A stretch of DNA of 64,000 bases from Prunella strophiata (GCA_036583965.1 JAZBQD010000030.1:56421551-56485550); one strand, 5' to 3'. Positions 48,961 to 60,787 are shown, counted from the first letter of the stretch. Notes: generated by a model from the sequence alone, not told the origin. Made by a program: numbers and translations.

Positions 48961-50689
48961 TCTACCTGATGCAGGATATTTTAACACTTGCTTTCTGGCA
49001 GTCAGTTATATATTGAAGATTTTTTGTCCTCTAGGAATGAGCTCTGTTGTTTTGATTGATTTTTCACTCTTTTTATTACCTGCAAAATACTAGATTCTGA
49101 AAGTAATAGCAACCATCGTTAAATAGTATAGGAAATAAAAGATACTTCAGTTGTCTTAAGGCTGTTTCAATCTCCTTTTCCCTTTCTACAGAGGGACATA
49201 AGTTTGTCTATGGCTTAGCAAAAAAAAAAAAAAAAAAGAAAAGAAAAAAAGCAAGCCTTTTTCAATGTAGAGGTTTTTTTGTCCTTTAAAGGCAAGCTTG
49301 AAAGGCTATATATTGTCTGAAGAGAATAAGAAAAAAAAGTTAGGCTCCTAGAGTCTACTTTATTCTGCCCACTACATTTATTCCTGCTGTTAGCAGGATT
49401 AAAATTTACTACTAGAGAGAGGCATAAATAAAGACATGTTCTTGGAAAATATATGCAAATGTGAGCACACCTTTCAAAACCTCATTTGGCAGTTCAAATG
49501 CCTAAGTGCCTGAGCTAGAAGCTACTGTAAAATTGACTGCAAGGTGGAGAAAATGCATACAAAGTAAGCCAGAGGCAGAACAAGGCTGCAGTCCAGGTCC
49601 ACAGAATACCAGTCCAGGATAGCATCCTCTAGGGTGCATTGCCATATATTTGCCTTGGTTATGTTTGTGAGAAGGCATTTGTCTTTTCAGGAAGGCAAGA
49701 ATTTGCTGGATGGGGTGCTGAATATGGATTTTAGGACATAGTCCCCCTCTTAGGAATTTTTCCCAGCTGTCCTTCCAACAGTGGTAAATAACCTTGCAGG
49801 ATGAGCTATGGAAAAGTCAGATTGCTGCTGGGAGAGGAGAGAGACAAAGGGCTAAAGCTGCTTCTGGAAAGGGTGGGCAGCGGGTTGACAGCATCATTTT
49901 CTATGTCTGGTCCCAGGGGAGGAGGCTAACTGAAGCTGGGCTGTAGAATTTGTGTTTGGAGTCCTCCAAAATCAATAACCCAAGTCTGTATTCAGCACCA
50001 GGATTGCCAAGGCAGGTAATTTAATATGGCTCTGAAATCCTCCTGTATAAGTACCCCAGCTGTGGATGTTTGAAAATTGCTTGAACTGTCAGTCCTTGAC
50101 ACACAGCCTTGTGGGGAGCAGATTCTCTGGTGATCACTTTAAATTGTACCCAGATAATTAGCCCCCAGAGGGACCAGGCACACCTTTATCACACAGTGTT
50201 GGTCCTGGCATTCCACACCACTCCTGGGTCCTGCAGCTGGCCACTGGTAAGCAGAGATATGAGAGAGGAAATGGTGTGGTGGCTGATATGCCCTGTTAAA
50301 CAGGTGCTTGATCTCTTTTCTGGGCACCTGGTGATGTTAAAGGCCAGGGTAATTTAGAACAGCCTGTGGAGTGCTCAGACACAGGCCAAGGGAATACCTT
50401 TCACAGAGCAACAGACCTTTCTGCACAACAGCCTCAACCTGTGCAATTTGATTGCACCTTAGGAACAAACCCTCTGAATGACAAGGGCGATGACCTGAAC
50501 CTGGATTAAAATAGACTGAAAGCTGGTTTTAATCCTCCCATTATTTCCTCTCTGAATGATTTCTACAGAGGGGCCAACCTGTGAAAAGTGTAGCTAGTTA
50601 GCATATATTTCATTCTTCCTTACGTGTTTATTTGCATTATTTTCCAGGCATGTGAATGAAAGATGTGAATAATGTGGTTTGAATGCTTC
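48961..50689. other. Unassigned noncoding DNA
   Basis: An 18-A run with interruptions lies at 49220-49250. A moderately GC-richer part at 49560-50400 has an 82-codon plus frame without domains. No repeat recognised. Confidence 0.45.
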
Positions 50690-51540
50690 AGTGACTGGGT
50701 CTTTTAAATAAAACCAAGAGGGGATTGATCAGTGTCACAAAAGAGCCAAAGAATCCCTTAAACAGCAGCTCACATAACTGTGGATTGCATAATTCAAAGC
50801 TATCCTGGGGCATCTTTAAATGATGCATAGATTTTGTTTTCTTACTTTACATTTTTGAGAGGAGAAAGTTAGATGGAAGTTTATCATTGGCCACGGTGGC
50901 ACTGAGAGATGTAAAGTGTTTCCTTGAAAGAGAAGATGTCACCTCTGCCTGCCTGCTGTCTAAAGCAGGGAGGGTGGGGGAATCAGCTCAGCTCCCTTCG
51001 GTAGGAGACGCTGCCTGAGCGTCGCTTTCTCCCTGGTCAATTAAGATACGGGCTGGGAAGGTAATAGAGGGAGACAAGCTGGCTTTTAAAGCCACTATCA
51101 GATATTGTTAGCGAGGATGGTGTGAGCATCCCCGGCTTGCAAACCCAGTCGCTGTCTGGCGCCGGAGGGCTGCTAGAGCCTCCCAGAACCCTCCAAATGC
51201 TGCTCCGCGCAGCCAAACCCGGAGTGCCAGGCATCAGATGGTGCGAGGCAGCAGGTACGGTGAAGAAATCCGAGATAATGATTTTATTTGTTCAGGACAT
51301 TTAAGTTTTTTTAAATTGGCAAATTAAGACAACATAATTAGTTAACAACACACTACATTTGCTCAGCCCGTGTGTCTGAAGAGCTGGCATCATTAAAATA
51401 ACACCTGTGGATTATGTCTAATTACCGAAATTTTTGAGACAGAGGTATACATTTTAATTTTCTGCCTTTTAAAACTGAAGTCAGAGTTTAACAAGTTGAT
51501 ATTTATGAGAGTAGGAGATTTTAATTTGTAACGCGAGCAG
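50690..51540. promoter_or_regulatory. Candidate developmental regulatory block, AT-rich with CpG islets
   Basis: Dense homeobox-type motifs include TAATTAG (51335-51341) abutting GTTAAC, and TAATTA at 51419-51424. CpGs are retained around 51005-51060 and 51110-51260 (GAGCGTCGC, GCGCCGG, CCGCGCAGCC). This mix is common in conserved elements near developmental genes. The stretch leads into the CpG-rich block at 51.58 kb. Confidence 0.33.
51249..51260 (+). other. Candidate 5' splice site
   Basis: GCAGCAG|GTACGG, with the junction at 51254/51255, follows a CpG-containing stretch. A first exon ending here is possible. The same CAG|GTACGG word recurs at 51834-51842. Confidence 0.2.
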
Positions 51541-51550
51541 CGGGTTGGTG

Positions 51551-51569
51551 TTTTTTTTTTTTTTTTTTT
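51551..51569. repeat. T19 homopolymer
   Basis: Uninterrupted run of 19 T just before the CTCF-like motif. Confidence 0.9.
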
Positions 51570-51578
51570 CCTTAACAG

Positions 51579-51592
51579 CCACAAGGTGGCAC
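51579..51592 (+). promoter_or_regulatory. CTCF-like core motif
   Basis: CCACAAGGTGGCAC fits the CTCF core CCASYAGRKGGCRS with one mismatch, A for Y at position 5. It sits at the upstream edge of the CpG-rich block and of the (GGGGAT)n array. Confidence 0.45.
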
Positions 51593-51790
51593 AGCCCGCC
51601 CGCAGTTCGCCCCGAGCCGCGCCGGGGATGGGGATGGGGATGGGGATGGGGATGGGGATGGGGATGGGGATGGGGATGGGGATGGGGATGGGGATGGGAG
51701 TGGGATCGAGATGGGCATGGGCAGAGACCGGGGCTTGGCCCTGGGCCGCTGCAGCCAGGGCGGAGAGTCGTGTAAAAACAAGCAGGAGAA
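51593..51790. promoter_or_regulatory. CpG-rich block, possible promoter
   Basis: This is the most CpG-dense stretch of the window: CGCCCGCAGTTCGCCCCGAG and the following bases hold several CpGs in about 35 bp, with more at 51704-51770. It surrounds the hexamer array and precedes a candidate first exon. No TATA box is visible. It is too short and too low in CpG beyond these patches to be called a classical island. Confidence 0.35.
51624..51699. repeat. (GGGGAT)n hexanucleotide array
   Basis: About 12 copies of GGGGAT, perfect until a final GGGAG/TGGGAT variant. The plus strand offers twelve consecutive G4 runs separated by AT, suitable for G-quadruplex formation. It opens dipeptide-repeat frames in several phases (Gly-Met and Gly-Trp on plus, Pro-His and Pro-Ser on minus) that are not genes. 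Confidence 0.95.
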
Positions 51791-51836
51791 ATGACCAGCG
51801 TGAAAAAGGGTGATGGAAGCAAGAAGACCCCTTCAG
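51791..51836 (+). other. Candidate first coding exon (partial)
   Basis: An ATG at 51791 in the context GAGAAATGACC begins MTSVKKGDGSKKTPS. This reaches CTTCAG|GTACGG at 51836/51837, a plausible 5' splice site. Without splicing, the frame stops after 29 codons. The start lies 12-200 bp downstream of the CpG-rich block. The peptide is basic and polar. I cannot match it to a gene and no matching downstream exon is identified. Weak inference. Confidence 0.2.
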
Positions 51837-51844
51837 GTACGGAG

Positions 51845-53545
51845 CTGGGCTACGTTCATGACTCCCACTCGCAAACCTAGGCTGGAAATGCTCTCGATGT
51901 AGAGAAATAAAAGGTTCCTGTAAGTGGCGGTGTTAGGAGAAGGGATGCAGGGAGAAGGTGTCTGTGTGATCTCTCACCACTGTCCCAGTGTGTTACATCT
52001 GGTGTATGTGTGTGTGACTGGGGATGCAGCGTTCAGTCACTGCCTGGCACTCTGCCTGCAGCTCCCTGTGCATCTTTGTTAGAGATATTGTAGGGTTTGA
52101 TAAGTTTCTGGGTGAGAAAAGTGGGGCACCCCACCTTCCCCCCATTTGTCGTGCACAGCACACACCTTCTTTAGCATACTGCAGATTGCAGCAAAGTAGC
52201 ACCAGTTGTGCAGGGATTGATTCTGAAATGCCCTTTCTGCAACCACAGTGGGGCAGAGACTTGCTTTGTTTATGTTCAAGGCAATGGCAAGTGTGCTGGC
52301 AGTGCTTAATCAACACATGGCTTTTCATAGTGGAGCCTAATTTTAAGTACACTTCAGTGATACACTGCCAGTAGATTAGCATGGGGGATCCCACCAAATT
52401 ATACCCTGTAGCTTGTGATAAAATACATTTTCCAAAGCAACAAGCATTTGAAGAGAGGAGGGGATGGCAAATACACTTGTTTCATTACTCATTTAAACAA
52501 AAAATATCCTTTCAAAGCATAGAAAGGAACTTGCAAGTGAGCTGGTGGGAGAGACCAGATTCCCTGATGTGTTAGGGGAGTGCTGCCTGGGAGTGGGGTC
52601 ATGGGTCCCCTGTGAAGCATGTCTTGCAGGGGATGCAAGGAATCACCTTTCTCCTCAAATACAGGGATTTTCTAGACACCAAAAGTGTCTTGCATCTCTG
52701 TGCTGCCTTATCACAAGGGTGATAAGTGGGTACAGTGGGTAGATTGGAAGAAAGGAATGATCAAGGCAAAGCTCTGGTCTCCTGTAGCAGTCACGGTGCC
52801 CCTGGCTGGATCTTGCACAGAACCACCATGAAGGAGCTGTCAGGCAGCAGCTCTGAGAGAGTTTCTGCATGGCAAATTGGAGTTGTGATTGAGGTACTGA
52901 TAAACTGGTTGTCTTCCCTGAGGGCCTGGGGCTTACTGCCAGATTGAACAGCCAGTGTGTGTATAGCTGTCTTTCCCAAAAGAAGAAATAGGGTATAACA
53001 TTCCCACTGCTTCTTAGTTCCATCACTGCAGTGCTTCATCCTGCATTTTCTGATCCTGAAGGCTGTATTGTAGGTGGGTTACGGTCTTCCAGGTACAGGT
53101 AGCACAACAGGAACCTGAAGTCAAACTTTTTCTCCTTCCTCAGAGACTTGGGGGAAAAGATGAGCTCAGAGCTTGTGTGCATCTGCAGTGCAGCTGCTGA
53201 CACAATTCCAGCATCCCTGCAGGTATCAAATATGTGGATGATTGGAGCCCAAGGACTATGCCTGGCACATGTGCACCTACACCCTACACAAACCTCCCAT
53301 TTCCAGGGTATGAGGTACCCTGAAGTGAGTTCAATCCACTGCTGGCACTGTGTTACTGGGCTGCTAAAGGTGATGAGATCCCACAGAACAGCAAACATGA
53401 TAAATTTAGTATGGCCCAAGGTTTATCATACATACTTCAGGGGTTTGGTGGATTTTTTAAATTTTTTTTTTTTTTTAAATGCAGGGACTGCTTCATATAG
53501 AGTATGTATTAAATTTTTCATACTCTGTCATGGACACTTATGACA
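51845..53545. other. Frame-dense unassigned region
   Basis: Base composition is more balanced here. Several frames of 113-134 codons overlap on both strands: minus 51993-52397, 52655-53026 and 53036-53419; plus 52024-52374 and 53148-53543. Openness on both strands points to low stop-codon frequency and not to coding. No domain, retroviral motif or splice pair is recognised. A decayed retroelement is possible. A 15-T run lies at about 53462-53476. Confidence 0.35.
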
Positions 53546-56500
53546 ACACAGCATGTGTCCAACAGGCATTCCCTGGCAGGTATAGCAAAGATATGTTCAG
53601 ATGGAGAATGAAGAATGAAGGTGTGGTTTTCATCAGAAGCTGAAAATCACACCAAAACTTCCATCACTTGGGAGCAAGAATACGAGCCAGAGCTGCTGGC
53701 AGAGAAAAGACCCCCTTCATAAAATACCATCTGTAACCTATTGTAGTTGGTTTGCACTCCCTCCCAAATTTTGAAATTGCAAACAATAAGACCTACTTAA
53801 TCAAAATGTATGCAGTCATAACCTGATTTTTAAACAGCTTTTGAATTTGCACTGGAAAATCAGTAACATAAAGGTTTTTTTACCATGAAGATTGGGGGTT
53901 AAAAATTACTGAGGCTAAGGAGAAATAAAACCAAATATCGAACTATATGACAATCATTTCAATGTAATTGAACTCAAAAAAATGTACATTTCATCCTCTC
54001 ACCTGAACATTGAAATTTTTCTTGTAACGATACCACTAAAAAGCAGTTGCAGTTTACTGTGTAGAGCTCCATGGCTTCACAGCACAACTTACAGCTTTGT
54101 AATTAAGGCACCCTTTCTTTTTCATTTTGTTTAGCAGCCACATGAGTATTTTGTTCCTATGGCTATAGGATTTCAGCCTGTATTTCTTGATCCTGAAGAT
54201 AAACCATCCTGGGCAGTTCAAAGGGGTTAGACATAGATCAGTCAAGAATTAACAGGTTAGTTAATTTCAAGTGATTGAGCTTTAAACAGCATTTGGATTA
54301 TCCCATGCTAAAGCATCTCAAGTTGTAAATCACAGTGGTAAAACACAGTGAATCTTGAGGGTATATCATTTGCAAACCTTCCCTAATGATTTTAAAACCT
54401 CCCAAATGAATTGGTATATTGACACAACTCTGTCTACAGTGGGGAATATTTGTAGTTCAACAGCTATAAATCCTAGAATAGTTGAGTAATCTTACACTAA
54501 AACCAACTCTGTAAATGTTAAACATACCACTGTGCATTTTCCAGCTGTATTAGCTTATTTAATAGCTCTAACAGAGAGTTGCCATCTACTATTGCTTTCT
54601 CCACTGGCAGTTTCACAGCAAGGGAAGCTACAACTGTCCCACTCTGTGCATGGATCAAGGTACCAAATTTTTGTGTAGGGACCCAGCTGCACACAGTGGA
54701 TGAAGGAACTGGGAGGTTTCTGCTCCAACTCTGCTGGGGAGTATAGACATAAGTTTTGCATAAAACATTGTTGATCCTCTGCCTCTTGAGAATTCACCTT
54801 TTCTGACTTATTGGGATCCTTTCTTTTTAACACCAAATCCTTGCTTCTGAGCATAATCTTGGAGGAAAATAAAAGAATCCCACCATATATTGACAGCTAG
54901 TAATTTATGCTATCTATAACTTGAGTACAGACAGATGCATCAGGAATATTGTCAGTATGAAAGAGACCAGACTTTTGATGGAAAAAGTACAGATTTATGC
55001 TGGAGTTTAAGGTTCTCACAGTGCAGTATTCAGTTATAGTAGTGATACATGTTGATAGATTTAAAAGTGACATTTCTTATAGTGTGAATAAATGTAGCAT
55101 TCTTCATGTACCTGCAAAAGACCATTTCTTCTAATGAAATTACATACATAATTAATGCTATGGACCTCATTATATATGAAACAGTGGAATAGTTCTACTA
55201 TTACTAGAACTAATACTAGAACTACTCGAGACATCTGTCTAAACAAATCAATTGAGATCTCTTTGGGATCTATACTAAAAAGCTTCTTGTGATCCAAATG
55301 TCTTTCCTATTAAAAATGGTGATCTTGTTGATCCTTTTTACAGTAACATTCATAGAGATTGAATTAATACAGTAATGGCCTCATCAAACTTCCCTGTATT
55401 GTAATTACAAAGATCTGGTAGGGGGTATATCCTTTTTCTAAACATTGTCACATCATTTTATGCTGATCCCTGATCCCACTTTCAATATATCTAGGATTAC
55501 AGTCCTGAGCAGTACATAAAGCAAACATTACCTGCAATCAATACTATAAAGGCCTGTCTGAGTCAGCTGCAAGTGCACTTTAGAAACTGCTTCTTCTTAA
55601 ATCATGGCATGGCACTGCAGATCAAACAGAGCGCTGAAGATGTTAGTCCCTGAATTTACATCTCAGGGTTTCACAAAAGGGCATTTACAGTGGAAGACCC
55701 TGCAAAAAACTCACATACCCTGCACTTAAGGAGAAATGTCAAAGTCTGTTTATTCATCCTTTCGCCTGAATGGCCTGATCCTCAAATCTCACTGAAGTTA
55801 ATGAAGTGACTCAGGTTATAATGGGGTTTGGATTCGAAATTTATTAAAATAAGTGTAAATATTTCTGTTTCAATAACATAAAATTTTTCCCTAACCAATT
55901 ATACCTCTCAAGTCCTCAAGATGTTTAGATTTAAGGGTATAATTGGAGTTTATGAATTGGTTTATGTTCTGAGAATGTAATGTCATTTCTGTTTTGGCAA
56001 TTTGTGTAAATCAAAGCCATATATAAAGACACTTAGATATTCTCTACTATTATCATATTACTTTTAAAAAATACAGAAAGTATTGCTCTTTCCTCTTCTT
56101 CTCCAGAACTATTCTTTAGCATTTTTCTTTATTACACGGGTAGTAGCAAGAAATAAAATAAAATCTGATTATAGTCTTTTTATAAATATAAAAAAATTGC
56201 TAAACAGAAAGGAAAAACTGGGTGAACTTCTATTAAAAACGATGTGCAAAATCTCAAATGAATTGTGTATATGTTCACTGAGGACATATGTCCTAATTCA
56301 GGAGAAAGTTGCTTACACTAACACACTGAGGTGTACATAAAGTTCTCATGTCATTTAGCCCTGATCAAAACATGGAAACTTCTTAATTTCAAACTGTGTG
56401 TTGCTAAGTTGAAAGGTCAATATTATTTTTAGTTACTACCAGAAAACATTTGTTAGAGTGCTGTGAGCTAGTCTCCCCAGAGTTCCCCCTGAGAAGGGCT

Positions 56501-56620
56501 AATCTGCATGACTAATATTCAGAGTGTAATTCCCTCCCCTGGGCAAGACTTCCCATTGCACTGACAGTCTTTTCTCTGGCTGTTGCTTTGAGTGGTGTCT
56601 TCTCCACTCCCTCTGCTCCT
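53546..56620. other. Unassigned noncoding DNA
   Basis: AT-rich, no named repeat. TACTAGAACTA-type words recur head to tail at about 55198-55229. The 99-codon minus frame at 54555-54854 has no domain. Confidence 0.45.
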
Positions 56621-56647
56621 GAGGGAATAAAGCTTAGCTATTCCCTC
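56621..56647. other. 9-bp hairpin overlapping an AATAAA word
   Basis: GAGGGAATA (56621-56629) pairs exactly with TATTCCCTC (56639-56647) around a 9-nt loop. AATAAA occupies 56626-56631 within stem and loop. No transcript is evident nearby, so a role in polyadenylation is speculative. Confidence 0.5.
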
Positions 56648-56902
56648 AGAATGGGGAGTAATAATAAAAGAAACTGGACGTCAGCACACTAAAACTCTCA
56701 TCAGGGATAGCAGGAGCCCCGACATATGCAGGTTTGTCTGCACCACTCACAGAGAAATAGCTCATTTAGGGTTGTTAAGGTGGAATATTTTAAGACCTCA
56801 TTCTCAAGAAAACATATCTTCTATGACTATGTTCATTACCTGTCTACCCATTCCTTTTTTTTTCTTTTTCTTTTCTTTCTTTTTGGCAATGTCGACCCTA
56901 GC

Positions 56903-56907
<5 letters not shown>
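56648..56907. other. Unassigned DNA ending in a pyrimidine tract
   Basis: Includes a long T/C tract at about 56852-56885, shortly before the A-run. Confidence 0.5.

Positions 56908-56941
<34 letters not shown>
56908..56941. repeat. A34 homopolymer
   Basis: The longest homopolymer in the window. No retro-copy sequence is recognised before it, so it is either a slippage product or the tail of an unrecognised insertion. Confidence 0.9.
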
Positions 56942-56943
<2 letters not shown>

Positions 56944-57659
56944 TAATAATTAAATCCTTTTATATTTCACAAACACAGATAGCTATGTAGAGAAAAGAGG
57001 CCCAAGTAACAGAGAGAGAATATGGCTGAAAGTCAGTTATCTCTTCTATTTTAACAAGGGGATTCCCATCACCAAACCCATCAGTCAAAACACCACTAAT
57101 AGGGGCAAAACTCTGCAGACAGTTAAAGGTACTGTAAGGAGAAAGTTCTGAGTGACACCCTTTAAAGTTCAGAGGAGAAAGATCTCCTTTCTGCATAGCA
57201 AAGGACTAGTCCCAGTCAATTGCTGTCAGCAGAAACAGGTAGGCAGACAGAACAAATGTGGAAAACAGCTGAATAATGGGAACAACACCCAGAATTCCAG
57301 GAGAGAAAATACCTCATAAAAATTAATGTAAGATATATGAGGATATGCACCCACCAAGCTCAGACATGAATCTGCACAGACACTGCTTCTGTGTACATTT
57401 TTACAAGAGCTGCAGCACATTATCAGTTTTGACCGACACCTGAAGAAGATGCATACCCCATAAATGATGGTTTCACATGAGAAAAATGTAAGTTATCTTG
57501 GCATTATTTCTACATTTGTTGCTGGACCAGCTCAATTTGTTACCAGTTACATATCCAAAGAGTCTGGATTTTAGTATCAGTCCAGGCACTGCAAAAGCAC
57601 TGGTCCCTCCCTGAAGCAGCCTTGCAGAAATCCTCTTTCAAGAGCAAATGTGTTTATAT
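56942..57659. other. Unassigned noncoding DNA
   Basis: Nothing specific. Minus frames of 78 and 64 codons (56960-57196, 57226-57420) lack support. Confidence 0.45.
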
Positions 57660-58140
57660 AAGCCAGTACTAAAGTAAAACAGAAGAAGAGCATTATACTA
57701 AACTGCAGCTTTCATATGAATTCTCTTCTTATGAGTTTTATTTAAAAGAGAGCACAGACAGCAAAAGAGCTGTTTGCTTATAATGTAATACATACTAATC
57801 CTTAAATTTTCATTAATAGCAAGACAATCATCAATGACATGCTTGTTTTTCTTCGCCTTGTTTTTTTAGCTGAAAATAACAGAACATTAAGAAAAGCAGG
57901 AAATGCAGTAACTGCTGCAACAGTGAAGGTTTTCTTTTTCTTTAAAAGAGAAACTATTTTTGATAGATTTCAAATATTATTGTATTAGGGAAAAAATAAC
58001 AAAATGTCCTTTGACTCCTTGTATTCCTGAAGCAATTACAGTAATTCTATTAATGTGTTATGAGCTGCTTTTCCGATTTGATACAACATAACTTTGCTAG
58101 CATTTTCAGATTTCAGTCTCTAGTTCCCACTTAAATGGCT
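57660..58140. promoter_or_regulatory. Candidate conserved noncoding block
   Basis: AT-rich with many homeobox/POU-type words (TTCATTAATAGC, TTATAATGTAATAC, TCTATTAATGTG) and two isolated CpGs (CTTCGCC, TTCCGATT). It is free of frames and repeats, the typical look of slowly evolving amniote noncoding DNA. Inferred from appearance. Confidence 0.22.
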
Positions 58141-58977
58141 AAGATTTCAGTGTCTGGGTTTTCATCGTCTTTGGTTTTCTTTTGTTGGAGTCACCTCTTG
58201 GCTATCTGCAGAGAAATATTCCCATGCTCTGTGAGCACAGATAGTGCTGCTAGCATATGCTTTTGTGCATCAGATAAAACAAATCTCCCCATGAGGCCAA
58301 CTGAAGATGCCAGCCACATTTTCATTGTCTATCATAATAGATACCATCACCAAAGCCTTTTCCACCAATAAATAGTGGATTCTCAATTACTTGCTCTGAA
58401 TTTATCACTGTGTGCCATTTTCATTCCTGTTGGCAGGGTTTAATGCAGATATAAGCTGCACTCAGTCCAAGATACCTGCAATTGTCAGAGGACATGGAGA
58501 AAAACAGTTCCCATGTACCCTTAAGGAGTATTTCCTGCTCCTTACTCCTAGTTAAGCTTCCTGCTGCTCACTGCCATCTCACTTCAGAGAGTGAGGAGCA
58601 CTCCTCACAGTCTTTCTAGTCTTTCCTGTGGAGGACTTCAGCTTTACACAGATGTTCCATCTACCCTGCCCTCTGACTTTAAACTGCCAGCCGACCTAGG
58701 CAGGTTAGGACTGCAGAGCCAGAAACATTCTGAAGGCTTGCAGCTTTGTGTGGATTTTGAAATGAGGACAGCAAAAGATATGGAGACTTTGCCATGTCTC
58801 CCATTCAGAACATATCAACAATTTCCAGCATTACTGTGATCTCACTGGTGGTATAGAGCTGAAGGACCAGAGTCCAGATCTTATATCAATCAAATACCAC
58901 TTCTGTTGATGATACACCCCTAGTGCACAAATACCCTGAGTCCAAATATGTGCTATTCAAGCTGATGCAATTTGGAT
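58141..58977. other. Unassigned noncoding DNA
   Basis: Two plus frames of 78 and 82 codons (58135-58371, 58591-58839) lack support. A perfect 8-bp inverted repeat GTGAGGAG/CTCCTCAC with a 2-bp centre lies at 58591-58608. Confidence 0.45.
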
Positions 58978-59123
58978 GAGTCACCATCCCTGGAGGGTGA
59001 TGTGATGTGTAGATGTGGCATTAGAGACATGGTTTAATGGTGTACTTGAAGGTGTCAGGTTAAAGGTTGGATGCAATGATCTTGGAGGTTTCTTCCAACT
59101 TTAATGATTCTCTGACTCTCTGT
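58978..59123 (+). mobile_element. CR1 LINE 3' end fragment
   Basis: It reads GAGTCACCATCCCTGGAGG, 'TAGATGTGGCATTAGAGACATGG', AGGTTAAAGGTTGGATGCAA, 'TGATCTTGGAGGTTTCTTCC' and the tail ATTCTCTGACTCTCTGTG. This is the sense 3' terminus of an avian CR1 with its degenerate 8-bp tail repeats. About 145 bp remains. Confidence 0.94.
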
Positions 59124-60787
59124 GAGGTGGCTAACTGCTCTAAATATATATCAATATTGTAACAACACTCATGATACCACATTAATTTCCTGGTTTGCTC
59201 TATTCTGTGATTATTAGACCAGCTTTGCTGTATGTCACCTCACCATGTATTTATCCCCTCATCCCAGCACCTCTTATAACCACTCTGAAGAGAAAGATGG
59301 ATTAGTGTTGGATACAGCTCTTCACCCCTTCCTGATTCACAACATTTATGCCTTGCCAGTGAAATGCTGGAGCAGACCCACTGTGTATTTTAGGTCAATT
59401 GGTCCCAGGAGGAGAACATGTGGAGAAGTGAAGATTCTGGACAAAAGCAGCAGAAAAATATGGATTGGGAAGTAGTCCTTGTGCTGTAACTTCCACCTGG
59501 CATACATTTCCCTCAGAACTGGTCTTCACAGCCTGATAATACAGAGTTACTGTGATGCAGCAGAGCCTCCTCCCATTGAAAAATCTTATCCTACAGACCC
59601 CTTTGCCTAAAATTACTTTTATCCCTGATATTGTGAAGAGCTTTTTTCTAGTATTGTTATCTGGAAAGACTTTAGTAATTAAGTAATTCTTTCATAATTT
59701 TTAGATTGCACATTTGGTATTTCCTTGGCTCCCTGACTACTAATGCTTACCATGCCAAATAGCTCCTTTTTTGAAATGTTCTCTGTGGCATTCAGCTGTA
59801 CTCTCTATTGTGGTCTGAAAGAATCTGGACCATGTTACTTGTCATCAGAAATGCATCCAGGATTTTCTAGGATTTGGGGGAGTTCAAATTTGAGACTCAG
59901 GCTTTGCCTGTTAGACTGATCCCTAGGTGCCAAAGGGAAAGTCTGAGTTTAGAGCTTCTGCTCTTCAAAGTTTGACAGTATTTAAAGTGGCTGTTTCAGG
60001 CCTAACTCTGCTTGTTATATTTCCCAAAGCTTTCCAGCTATTGTGCATTCTGTTCTATAATAACCAATGCTCTAGCACTCGACTGCACTACTTATAATGC
60101 TCCCAGTGCTACTTGACTCTGCTACTAAAAATGCACCTGATGATAATGCCACTTGCCCACTACTTCCTAATGCACCACTGGTTGGCTCATTACTGGATGC
60201 CTGGAGGCAAAGTGAACTGTTCCAGTCTTTCTCTCCACCTTGGCAAAGATAAGGGTAGCATAATAAATACTATTCAGCCATTTGATTTCCCAGTTCCACT
60301 GAGTTCACGCATTTGGAATAGGTTGTAAATTCTCTTGAACACAATCACCCCTAGATTATCACTGATGCACATACACTGAACTCTGTGCTCTTTATTTCAA
60401 AACAAGGACTGTCTTCAGCTCAGCAGCTCAGCTCAGCTGCTTTCCCATCTTCATGTGCAATAGATTGTATCTTTAACAAATTATTAATGTTCCTATTACA
60501 AACTGATTTGATTTATATTTTTGCTGCTAGCAATGGTCTAATTATTTTTGTATTACTGTGTGGTCATAATGATAATTGTCCTCAATTTACACACTGACTA
60601 AGCATTTACTTTCACAGATTTGGAGATTGTGAGATTACTGATGAGAAAAAGCAGAAAATGTAGAAGTTTAATATAATTAGTTGTAAGGGAAGTCTCTAAT
60701 AAGGAACCATAAAAACTCAATTTTCATTGAAAGGATAATTTTACACTGTATGGTTTCTGTGTTGGTTTGTGGGTTTTTTGTTTCTCC
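59124..60787. other. Unassigned noncoding DNA
   Basis: No gene or named repeat. CAGCTCAGCAGCTCAGCTC-type short tandem words lie at 60416-60441. Plus frames of 70-76 codons have no support. Confidence 0.45.

Noticed and set aside
51481..51822. Pro-His, Pro-Ser, Gly-Met and Gly-Trp dipeptide-repeat proteins
   Set aside because: All derive from the (GGGGAT)n array read in different phases. They recall dipeptide-repeat expansions, but there is no evidence of translation.
55740..55830. 'CTGATCCTCAAATCTCACTGAAGTTAATG'-like phrase as an old amniote repeat
   Set aside because: The similarity covers too few bases to assign a family or set boundaries.
56908..56941. A34 as the tail of a processed pseudogene
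   Set aside because: The preceding several hundred bases contain no long frame or recognisable gene sequence.
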